NCBI GenBank assembly: GCA_022539475.1
Contig: VCMS01000120.1
Span: forward strand, 1 to 64,000
Source of the DNA: Gracilaria domingensis
Lineage: Eukaryota > Rhodophyta > Florideophyceae > Gracilariales > Gracilariaceae
DNA length: 64,000 bases
Direction of reading: 5' to 3'
Below, piece after piece: positions 48,991 through 57,451 of the stretch; position 1 is the stretch's first letter; each line of letters opens with the position of its first letter. The notes under the pieces are model-generated. The model ran no database searches. It had not been told where the DNA came from and saw nothing but the letters and a program-made list of their open reading frames with translations. Position numbers and translations under genes: made by a program.

Positions 48991-49118
48991 TAACCACTAC
49001 TTTGCTATATTACATGTACCATTTCCCCATAATGGAGCGGGTGTAGGCGCAATCTGCGGCAGATGCCGCAGAGGGCACCTCCACCATCGGCTGTATCGGT
49101 AGAACACATACGCACTCC

Positions 49119-49151
49119 GAGAGGATGAGGCGCGAAGCGCCTCATCCTCTC
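49119..49151. repeat. Perfect hairpin, 15-bp stem and 3-base loop
   Basis: GAGAGGATGAGGCGC, loop GAA, GCGCCTCATCCTCTC. The stem is perfect and GC-rich. It stands two bases from a second hairpin. Confidence 0.95.
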
Positions 49152-49153
49152 CG

Positions 49154-49203
49154 TTCCTCATGTAGGGAACCATGCCCAGATGCATGGTTCCCTACTTGAG
49201 GAA
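49154..49203. repeat. Hairpin, 22-bp stem with one mismatch
   Basis: Arms 49154-49175 (TTCCTCATGTAGGGAACCAT, then GC) and 49182-49203, with a 6-base loop CCAGAT. Only one position is unpaired. Confidence 0.95.
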
Positions 49204-49239
49204 CCTGCACCTGCAACTCGTGAGCTACCTCCGCATCAA

Positions 49240-50010
49240 AAGTCATTTACCTGTATACGCAAGCAGAAATTATCCATAAGTTAGTCAATGATCCGTTAGA
49301 TACATTTGAAATGCGATGGAACGTACCATTGATAAAACGAAACAGAAACGTTGCGCTAGAAAAGTCGAGGGACCTGGTAACTCGCAAACGGAAGAAGAAG
49401 CAGGAAAGGGATCGGTTAGATTACCAGCCCACCATATCATCGTAAACCGCGAAAGGTGTCGAAGCGAGAACTCACAAGCAAGGACACCGAGAATGCCCAT
49501 GCAGCAAACATACCGCAAGACGCGATAAACGAGAATCTAGCCTATATCCCAAACAAGTACCAGAATCGCCTATCCCGAACAGTCAGACAGTAAAACGACC
49601 AATTTCATTTTGTCCCTCAAGATCGATGATGGATCTGGAGAGATGAAATAAAATTGGTCGTTTACCTGTATACGCAAGCAGAAAGTATCCATAAGTTAGT
49701 CAATGCTCCGTTGGAAACATTTGAATTGCGATGGAACGTACCATTGATAAAGCAAAACAGAAACGTTGCGCTAGAAAAGTCGAGGGACCTAGTAACCCGC
49801 AAAAGGAAGAAGAAGAAGGAAAGGGATCGGTTAGATTACCAGCAATCCATTCATCGTAAAACGCGAAAGGTCTCGAAGCAAGAACTCACAAGCAACGACA
49901 CCGAGAATGCCCATGCAGCAAACATACCGCAAGATGCGATAAACGAGACAGAAACCTATGTCTCAACCAAGTACCAGAATCGCCTATCCCGAACAGGCAG
50001 AGCTAGAGCC
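49240..50010 (+). repeat. Direct repeat of about 350 bp flanking a small hairpin
   Basis: 49240-49590 and 49662-50010 are near-identical (roughly nine in ten bases by eye). The second copy keeps an open frame (49654-50028) coding for a Lys/Arg-rich peptide with V-T-R-K-R-K-K-K-K-E-R-D-R. It could be the basic part of a nuclear or DNA-binding protein. The first copy is not open throughout. It lies upstream of, and on the same strand as, the transposase. Confidence 0.8.
49593..49663. repeat. 71-bp hairpin between the direct repeats
   Basis: Arms AAACGACCAATTTCATTT (49593-49610) and AAATAAAATTGGTCGTTT (49646-49663) pair with one mismatch. It lies exactly at the junction of the two 350-bp repeats. 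Confidence 0.9.
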
Positions 50011-50275
50011 TATGGCGCAACGAAATGAACTATTGGTCGCGTACTTACAGTCGTCGGTTTGGGTTACCGGGTTCCCGTTTTCACCCTTCAACTCGTTCTA
50101 TATCTTGAACAAATAGAAGAAGTTGAGGGTGATTAGCTTATTTCCTGCCGTTTCCATGTCGCAGAGCGCGAAGAAACGCGGTGAGGATTGGTTAGTTTAG
50201 AGCAAAGATACGTGGAAGGATATGGAAGAACGTACGAAAAGACTGCACGGAATACATCCCTGAGATACGGATGAC

Positions 50276-50348
50276 TCCGTCCTACTTTCTTCCGCCCTCT
50301 ACTTTATGGAGCCTCCATAAAGTGGAGGGCGGGAAAAAGTACGACGGA
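50276..50348. repeat. Long hairpin, 36-bp stem, 1-base loop
   Basis: Arms 50276-50311 and 50313-50348 pair at 32 of 36 positions around a single base. The centre is ATGGAG-C-CTCCAT and the stem includes CGCCCTC/GAGGGCG. It lies about 370 bases before the transposase start and could form a cruciform or, if transcribed, a small-RNA precursor. Confidence 0.95.
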
Positions 50349-50718
50349 GCGGAGTATAACGCGATGATATCGATGGCATGGCTCACGACGGTAACGGAAG
50401 TTCGGACGTCGGAGGCGCGGCGGCGGCGGCGAAGGGAAGAGATTTATTTTTCTGTGCGAGATTGGACAAGTGTACAGCGTACAACGTTGGGAAACCACAG
50501 GTTTATAACCAGTGGTAGATAATACGAGAAGTACACCCTTGTGTTGAGGTCGACGTGTACCTACGTTCCTTTTTGAACGAAAGCACGTGATTTAAACTCA
50601 AAATATATTCTCCGTTCTCAGCATGACGTCGATCTTGACTGTCGCTCGACCTCCTTCTCCCTTCGGACGCCCTTTCCTTGCAGTCTTTGTCGTCGTTTCT
50701 CGTTCAGTTCTTCTTCCC

Positions 50719-53700
50719 ATGGTCTACTACTGTACACATAAGAAGCGTGGGTGCCCCTTCGTTACTCGCCGAGGAGTCTTATCCCTTCAACAGCATGTCA
50801 ACCATTGCCCGTTTCGTCTGAAAGCAGCGCTGGAAGACGACAATAGCCGGCCCATTCGGAGAAGCAAGCGTCTCAAGCTTTCCGCACCCGCGCCCGCATC
50901 TTCCGAAACGGTCACTGCCCCTTGTCGCCTTCCCGAGCCTCCAGTGTCCGAGGACATCGTCGACCCCACTCCGTGCGCCCCTCCCATTCCGGACACTTCG
51001 CATTGTGTTTCTCCTTCCCCGGCTCCCGCGTCATTAGAGCGAGAACACGGAAGCAGTTCCCGCCCAGTGCCTTCTGAGGAGGCCCTCGGTGATTTGCATA
51101 TGGATTATCTCACGGTTTGTCTGGCTTCAGTAGCTTCCAACCTTGGTCATCGTGAGGCGGACGAGCTAATTGGGCTACTTCGGGACCCGCGATTCTCGCA
51201 AAAGCGATTCAACGAGACCATAACAAGTTCCAAGCGCTGTACAGAACTGAAGAAGGCCATTTTCGAACGATACGCCTCAAAGGACGGTTTCAATCGCAGA
51301 ACTGTCTCGCCAGAAGGATGTAAGTTCAGCGCCACCCTCTACACGAGAGACCCCGTTCAGACACTTGTGAAACAGCTCCAGTTGGCTAACAACGAAAACA
51401 CATTCTTCCACCCTATACCTCAGACCCACTCCACGAAAATATCTCACCCCATGTCCGGCTCTCTCGCAAGAGACGCCACCTCAAAACTTAAGGAAATGGT
51501 CATGGGCTCTTTGGATAGTAGAATAGTGTGGTACTCCCAAGAAATAAGTTACAGTGAATCTTTCGTAGGTCTTCTGCAGGTATACACCGATAAGTCTTCA
51601 ACAACTCTAAAGCAAACATCGGTTACCGCCTATCCTCTTCACCTCATATTTCTCAACTTCTCCGACCAGCTTCGCCGTAAGTGTATCCGTGATGACCTCA
51701 CAGTAGTGGCATACTTCCCTACCACACTGATCGAGGTTTCCGCATCTGAAGCAGACGCAATGCCATTTGTTTCTAGCAAGTCTCTACGCGAGTCCAGGAT
51801 GCAAATCCTTCAAGAATCTCTTCGTCAAGTCCTGGAGCCCATTCTAAATCTCACGCAGAAAGGTTTTCAGTTCATCGGCGAAGACAAACTAAGTCGAGTG
51901 TGCCATCCTCTGCTTGCAAGTTATTGTGCGGATATTCCTGAGGCTAAGGACATTCTGTCCATTCTTCATGGGACCAAAACGGAAAGCCCGTGTCATAGAT
52001 GCAAAGCCCCTCGCTCATCTTTATGCAGTCCTATTCCCACCTCATTCAACGGACGTTCTCAAAAGCACACGAAAAGCATCCGAAAGACATACACAGCTAT
52101 CTTGCAACATGCACAAAAAGACGAGGCGGAAAGACGTCCACGTCGTGCGAGGGAGAGGAGATCTCAAGCGGATACTCTGATGCGTTCAAATTCCATATCT
52201 CTCATTCCTTCGTTCCTCGAAACTTCCGTAAGCCTTGGAATGATCCCGGGATTGTCTCCATACAGTCTGTTCTCATTCGAACCATTACACAACTTGCATC
52301 TCGGCATCTCAAAGTTGATAAACGGCCACAATCGAGAGACTGCAGTCAGACACCCTGTGCACCACAATAGGAACATCTGCATCGCGTTCATTTCGAACGA
52401 TACGCACCCAACTCCTCAACCATGCAAACGCAATTCTAGCTGCCATAGAACGCGATTATCCTGCCAAAGGTTTACATATCGATTTCTCCACGCAGGAGAA
52501 AGGCGAATCTTTGAATGGTATCTTCACGAAAGACGGTCTCCGTGGAATGCTGGAGGCCAAAAACTACAAAGCACTTGACATGGTCTTTCCCTTCATAGGA
52601 GCATTCTTTGACATATGCTGTGGAGAACAGGACGTTGCCCCAATCACAACCGTTTTCTCTCAGTATTCGGACTTGCTCTCGACCTTATTCAGATACAATC
52701 GTGACCCGTATTGGACTGAAAGCTCTCTCCTGTGTCTTAGTTCGGAGATTGAAGCCTTCAAGCGTTCCGCAACAAAGACTCTGGCGGATTTTCATCCCTC
52801 CAGACTGGGAACTCTGAAGTTTCATCTTCTCGATCATCTCGTGGACGATATTCGCCGTCTGGGAAGTATCAAGTATTACGACGCAGGCATATACGAACAT
52901 GCACACCTGCTATTTAAAAGACACTACAAAAAGACGTCCAGAAGAACAGCAACGGCTGTGGAGGAGACTATTCGCTCCATTGAGCACGGACATGTTAGAA
53001 AGCAATGGAATGGCAATACTCCTTACCAGCGTAATCCAGGTTTACCAGGAACTTCCACACAGCTTCCTCGGTTTGCAATGAGAGGGCGTTCTTTCACTTT
53101 ACGAGCTCTTCAACATTGTGTTTCAAGTATGTCCAGTTCAAAAACATGGACTGCTGTTAGAGAAATGTTCTCAAGTACGGACACAAGGTCGATTCTTGAT
53201 CAAATTGGTGAACAGGCCCTTCCTCCTTTCCTCAGTCTCGTGAAAGAAACACTGGATGAGCACTCTATTACATACTTCCCAGAAAAGACAAGGATAACTC
53301 TGGTGAATTCGGCCGTCGTGAAAGGCGGTTTCGTTCCGACTCTTGAACACTTCGATTCGTCTTCTAAGGCACTTAAGCTGGGACGACCCAAATACCCCAT
53401 CATCCAACGTGTCTTCGCTTCTCCAGCATTTGGTCCCAGTAGAAAGCCAAAGTTTTCCACTGTATTGGTAAGCGGAGAAGATTCAGAGACTTGGGTTGCC
53501 CAGGTAGTCGCTCTGATTCGAATATCTCTCCTTGATTCTGCACTTACCGCACCAGAGGTGGCATTCGTCCGGTATTTCGAGGTTTTACCCCCCGCAACAA
53601 ACATCGACCACATATTGAAATGCATATCTTTACGGTGGGCTACAAACGATGAAAAGAACCACACTCTTCCGTTCCCTCGTCATTCCAAAGCGGAGACTAT

Positions 53701-53896
53701 CGTAGAGTTAACTCCTTGGTACGAGATGGTTCCGGCTTCTGCACTACAGGGAACTGTCCATGTTGTTCGATCAAACTACCCTGCTCCACCTTTTTGTCCT
53801 CCACTTCAATGGTTCCAACACCGATTCTACATCAATCGATTCTATCATGATTCAGATGAAGGACCAACTGAGCACGTTGATCTTGTACAGCCTTAA
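50719..53896 (+). CDS. Plavaka-like transposase, one frame change
   Basis: Nuclear DDE transposase that would cut and join the transposon ends. The start at 50719 (MVYYCTHKKRGCPF) aligns with the copy A start; an earlier in-frame ATG exists at 50623. Parts in order: a C2HC-type zinc finger (residues 5-30); a Pro/Ser-rich linker; the DDE region with Y-T-D-K-S-S-T-T-L (first acid), Y-P-L-H-L-I-F-L-N-F and R-R-K-C-I; the block S-Y-C-A-D-I-P-E-A with C-H-R-C; F-E-P-L-H-N-L-H-L-G; and L-K-F-H-L-L-D-H with Y-E-H-A-H-L-L-F (last acid). The frame changes near 52320 (the 52578 frame to the 53896 frame). Compared with copy A, two bases seem missing there, so this copy is probably inactive unless the change is a sequence error. 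The stop codon shares TTAA with the convergent gene. Confidence 0.82.
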
Positions 53897-54864
53897 ACAT
53901 TAAGGGCTCCATCTTCTACATGTTCACCTTGTGGTGCCTTTTCTTGTGATCCTGTGTTAATTCCGAAATCGTTCATGTCCATTTCCTTGAAGTCCATATC
54001 CCCTTCCTCGCATTCACCAACGAAGCAATCGCTAATAGACCCCAATCTTCGGCTCACACTGTCAATAAAAAATTGTTCTTTCACAGTGAGGTAAAGTCTT
54101 CCGTTCGACGGCATTCGATATCCAAATGTAGCCTCTCTCATGTCATTACCAAGAACCTTAGTCCAATCTTCCATTGTCGTTCCAAAATTATGAAACTCGC
54201 TGGAATTGGTCCTCAAGACATGTTGCCTAACATCCCCCAGAACATTCTTTAAACACAGAGGTAGCAGTTCAGCAAACTTCTTTGTAAATAGTTTCTGTCT
54301 CTGGCCACCCCTTGACACATCCGTACTTAGAAGGCTCACAACCGTCAACACCCAAGCGTCCAAACGTGCGAGCAACAGTATTGTGCCATCTAAAAAGGTG
54401 CCCGTATCCTTGTCTTCCACATCATACCCAATAAACTCCTTCAGCACTTGTACCCCGACACGGTTTCGGAAGAACAAGTCTTGATCTTCCGTCGGCATAT
54501 CCTCGACATTGTCCGCATTGGAGTACTTTAGACGAAGAAATGGGGCTTTTCTCCACCATGAAGTGTTCGGTACACCATTTTCGTCAAGACGCAGTATGTT
54601 CTCCTGCGCTTCCTTCAACTGCATTGTGAGTTCGTCAGCATTCTCTTCTACCAGCTTTGTTCTTCTCCAAATCAGATCGTACCCCAGGAGCAGAAATAGT
54701 TTATCCCTCGTATTTCTCTTACGAACGCCCACGACGTCACTCATGGTCTGCCGCATTCTCTGCCTAAGGCACATATCTGCACAAAGTTCCAGTATACACC
54801 TGTCGGTAAGAGATGCTTTTCTAATACCTTCCCAGCTCAACTCCTTCAACTCGCTTTCAACCAT
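53893..54864 (-). CDS. Conserved transposon accessory protein of unknown function
   Basis: A frame of 327 codons; the first ATG is at 54864 and the frame is open upstream to about 54900. The protein is mostly helical and charged, with a Lys/Glu-rich start (M-V-E-S-E-L-K-E-L), a middle with Q-D-L-F-F-R-N and K-E-F-I-G-Y-D-V, and P-S-N-G-R-L-Y-L-T-V before an acidic, Asp/Glu/Met-rich tail. There is no signal peptide or membrane span. No known family was recognised. Relics of the same protein lie in the same place in copy A, so it belongs to this transposon family and may help transposition or targeting. It overlaps the coiled-coil frame at a run of six G on its own strand and ends in the TTAA shared with the transposase stop. 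It could be the C-terminal part of the coiled-coil protein. Confidence 0.65.
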   Translation of the reverse strand: MVESELKELSWEGIRKASLTDRCILELCADMCLRQRMRQTMSDVVGVRKRNTRDKLFLLLGYDLIWRRTKLVEENADELTMQLKEAQENILRLDENGVPNTSWWRKAPFLRLKYSNADNVEDMPTEDQDLFFRNRVGVQVLKEFIGYDVEDKDTGTFLDGTILLLARLDAWVLTVVSLLSTDVSRGGQRQKLFTKKFAELLPLCLKNVLGDVRQHVLRTNSSEFHNFGTTMEDWTKVLGNDMREATFGYRMPSNGRLYLTVKEQFFIDSVSRRLGSISDCFVGECEEGDMDFKEMDMNDFGINTGSQEKAPQGEHVEDGALNV

Positions 54865-54869
54865 TTTCT

Positions 54870-56288
54870 TCAGCAAAGCATCTGGCCCCCCTCTACCGAC
54901 GGTGTGAACATGCCAAAACTGCCCAAGAGCTCCACGGGGTTTTTAGGAACCATGTATGAACCACCTTCCTCCGGCTCAATAAGCCCTTCCCCACTCTCAG
55001 TTGCGTCTTCCACCTTCTCGGCACGGTTACCCCAATTTCGGGTGAGCGACTCACCTTCGAGCCATAGCTCACTTGTTTCTCTCCTTGCCCACGTCAGCAT
55101 GTTGTGATACACTGCTCGAGCAACCCCTCGAAACTCGTCGCACACCTCAATTTTATGCTTCTTTCGACCTGTCTGCCCAGGTTCACCAGCACGTGTACTC
55201 CTATCTCCCTCCTGTTTCAGTGCCCCTCTTAGCCCTTCAATGACTAGATCCTTCTCTTCAAGCCTCTTTTTCAAAGCCGTACTCTGCTCTTGGGCGACCT
55301 TCACTAGAATTCCCCGAACCATCAAGTCCTCTTGTAGCGTCTTAACCTTTTCTTTCAAGCAATTCAGTTCATTTAAAAGATCAGGTCTGTTCATAGAGCT
55401 TGAATTCACACCAGTTTGGATATCTTCCGTTATTTCCCTAGCTTCTTCGGCGACAGGCCCCGGTAATGCCGCAGGATTCGGTGTTATTTCGTTATCGGAA
55501 CTATCCTCATGTGCCATAGCCTTAGCCACGAGAGGCTGCAGGCGTTCTGTGTCCACCCTTGGCACGGCTCCGAGCTCCAACTCCCGTGTATGTCCTCCTC
55601 CATGGCATGGTATATCAGATGAATTGGGCCTCGTACGAGCTGCAACGGCCTCCGTTCTGGAAAGAGGGGAAGGTCGAAAAGTAACTCGTCTATCAGTTGT
55701 CTCTCGATTTCTTATTGTCTTTCTCCCTTGTCCGGACCCATTGCGAGGCATGATACGATTCATAGCGGCCCCAGTTCTAGAAGAGAGGGATGGACGTGAC
55801 GATCTTAATATACTAGGACTCTCACGACTTCTCGTCATTGTCCCTTGTTGTCCAGATCCACTGGGCGGCGTAACCCGCGCCCCAGTAGCTCCGGTCTTCG
55901 ATATCGGCCGGGGACATGAAGGTTTTGGTGTCATACGAACCTCTTCGGTTCCAGTTGTCATGCCCTCCTGTCCTGACCCGCTGGGCCGAGTTACCTCATC
56001 TTCTTGAGGAGCAGAGACAGATGCACGATTTGCATTATCGGCAGTTGACGGCACGACATCGTTCGCTGATCCACGAATTCTTGACGCAATCCCGGAAGAC
56101 GCTCCGCTGCGAGATGGGCGAGAGAGTCCTGTAGAAGGACGCCCACTGACTCTCTCCTTCGTCGAGGACGACTTCCGTTTAGGAAGTGCGGTGCTTGTAG
56201 CCTGATTCGTATCATCCGATGCTCTTCTCTTCTTCTGTCCACTCTTGTTCCGCTGCGTACTATTTCGCTTTCTCGGCGTTATACCCAT
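54870..56288 (-). CDS. Coiled-coil protein with long disordered basic N-terminus
   Basis: A 472-residue frame starting at ATG 56288. The first 270 residues are rich in Arg, Ser, Thr, Pro and Gly, with several repeats of the type R-P/N-x-S-G-S-G-Q-E/Q-G-x-x-T (for example PSGSGQEGMTTG and PSGSGQQGTMTR) about 45 residues apart. Residues about 300-360 form a Leu/Lys/Glu-rich coiled coil (LLNELNCLKEKVKTLQEDL). A basic linker and an acidic C-terminal part follow. It has no enzyme motif. It could be a scaffold that pairs proteins or binds nucleic acid through its basic half. It sits between the SET gene and the 327-residue gene, and its end overlaps the latter at a G run. Confidence 0.6.
   Translation of the reverse strand: MGITPRKRNSTQRNKSGQKKRRASDDTNQATSTALPKRKSSSTKERVSGRPSTGLSRPSRSGASSGIASRIRGSANDVVPSTADNANRASVSAPQEDEVTRPSGSGQEGMTTGTEEVRMTPKPSCPRPISKTGATGARVTPPSGSGQQGTMTRSRESPSILRSSRPSLSSRTGAAMNRIMPRNGSGQGRKTIRNRETTDRRVTFRPSPLSRTEAVAARTRPNSSDIPCHGGGHTRELELGAVPRVDTERLQPLVAKAMAHEDSSDNEITPNPAALPGPVAEEAREITEDIQTGVNSSSMNRPDLLNELNCLKEKVKTLQEDLMVRGILVKVAQEQSTALKKRLEEKDLVIEGLRGALKQEGDRSTRAGEPGQTGRKKHKIEVCDEFRGVARAVYHNMLTWARRETSELWLEGESLTRNWGNRAEKVEDATESGEGLIEPEEGGSYMVPKNPVELLGSFGMFTPSVEGGQMLC
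54886..54891 (-). other. Run of six G at a frame junction
   Basis: On the minus strand GGTAGAGGGGGGCCAGATG is where the coiled-coil frame (S-V-E-G-G, then stop) and the 327-residue frame (G-G-P-D-A-L-L-K-K-M-V) overlap. A one-base slip within the run would link them. It may be a miscounted homopolymer or a slippery site. Confidence 0.55.
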
Positions 56289-56325
56289 GCTGTGGAGATA
56301 AACAGGGTAATGAAACGAAATTGTT

Positions 56326-56356
56326 GGGGAGGGGGGGAGGGGGTGGGGGGGGGGGG
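56326..56356 (+). repeat. G-rich run with G-quadruplex potential
   Basis: GGGG-A-GGGGGGG-A-GGGGG-T-GGGGGGGGGGGG gives at least four G tracts within 31 bases. It lies between the coiled-coil gene start (56288) and the SET frame end (56573), so in the 3' flank of one gene and the promoter side of the next. Confidence 0.85.
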
Positions 56357-56572
56357 TGCATGGTTCAGATATTCCGGGAGACTCCGCAGTTCCTGCTTTT
56401 TAGGAATTTGAGGTGCCCAATGGGTCGCAAATATCGCCGTTACAGATGAAGAGCTCCAGTGTACATGTACAACAACGCGTATTGCAGGCAGCTGCAACAC
56501 TCACAAGCATATTTACTTTCTATTCGCTACTGAACTCATCTATTGCTCCAATGTCAGAGCCCAGTCCCAGGC

Positions 56573-57451
56573 TTACTGCTCTCCGTAGTCGAAATACAAC
56601 TCTTCGCCCCTCTCAATATCTCTTACTGCTCTACAACGAAGTAGAGCATAGTTAGAAAGGTCTGACTTAAACTGTATCACGGACTTCGCTTCCACCACCT
56701 GCACATTGGCACTTCGAGTCCTGTTTGACCGGGGCTCCGATAAATCGGGATCCCCGGCATGATATCCGGCGTCGTTAATGTAGCCCCCGATACAAAAAGG
56801 CTGCGGGACAATGTAGACTTCGCTCTCCTTTCTATCCTGAGCCTGTCCTGGTCTGTTTCTCAGGTGCAGAAACTCCGTACCAGTCACAGTGACCATCATA
56901 GAAAACAACTTGTACCGCACTGGAGTTGCTCCGAGACAGCCACTTCCATACGTTAAGTGTCTTTCCTTCCGGTTCGTCAGATCCGTGTATACCAAAGTTC
57001 CATAGAAATGACAGATAGTTTCCCCAGCCAATATCTTATGTTCCGTGAACACCCCCATACCAGCACGGGGATGTCGGATCTTAGAAGATGCTATATGTAA
57101 GCGATAGCGATTGGCTTCAACAGTCAACAGCATATGCATATCCATAAGATTCAGAGCTCCTCGGTACTTCCCCTCCCAAAGATCTACAGTACGCTCTCCA
57201 CACTTGTCGACAAAGTCCCAGTCCTTCCAGTATCTTCCTAGGAACTGAGTAATATGTCCAGGCATCACTTGGTACTGGGGGTAACCAAATGGAGCCTCCC
57301 ATTCAAGCCGACCTCGGTCCCGATGTGGAACCCGTTCATAGGTCGTTGAAGCCGCATCCACCACCTCCTGTTCAACCAGGATGTCATTCTTCCCCCCCGA
57401 ATAACTTCGGCCATAAGAGTCGTTAGATGGTGCTTCGCATGGCTGAAACAT
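56573..57451 (-). CDS. SET-domain protein encoded by the transposon
   Basis: A 292-codon frame. The SET domain covers about residues 117-290: G-M-G-V-F-T-E-H-K-I-L-A-G (131-143), C-H-F-Y-G, then G-G-Y-I-N-D-A-G (222-229) in the place of the usual N-H-S-C, and R-G-E-E-L-Y-F-D-Y-G (281-290) at the end. The fold is that of S-adenosylmethionine-dependent lysine methyltransferases, many of which modify histones; the substrate here is unknown. No pre-SET or post-SET cysteine cluster was seen. Its frame overlaps the end of the DNA methyltransferase frame by 187 bases, and a run of seven G lies at the natural switch point. The two domains may therefore be one protein. Copy A has a relic of the same domain. 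Confidence 0.8.
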   Translation of the reverse strand: MFQPCEAPSNDSYGRSYSGGKNDILVEQEVVDAASTTYERVPHRDRGRLEWEAPFGYPQYQVMPGHITQFLGRYWKDWDFVDKCGERTVDLWEGKYRGALNLMDMHMLLTVEANRYRLHIASSKIRHPRAGMGVFTEHKILAGETICHFYGTLVYTDLTNRKERHLTYGSGCLGATPVRYKLFSMMVTVTGTEFLHLRNRPGQAQDRKESEVYIVPQPFCIGGYINDAGYHAGDPDLSEPRSNRTRSANVQVVEAKSVIQFKSDLSNYALLRCRAVRDIERGEELYFDYGEQ

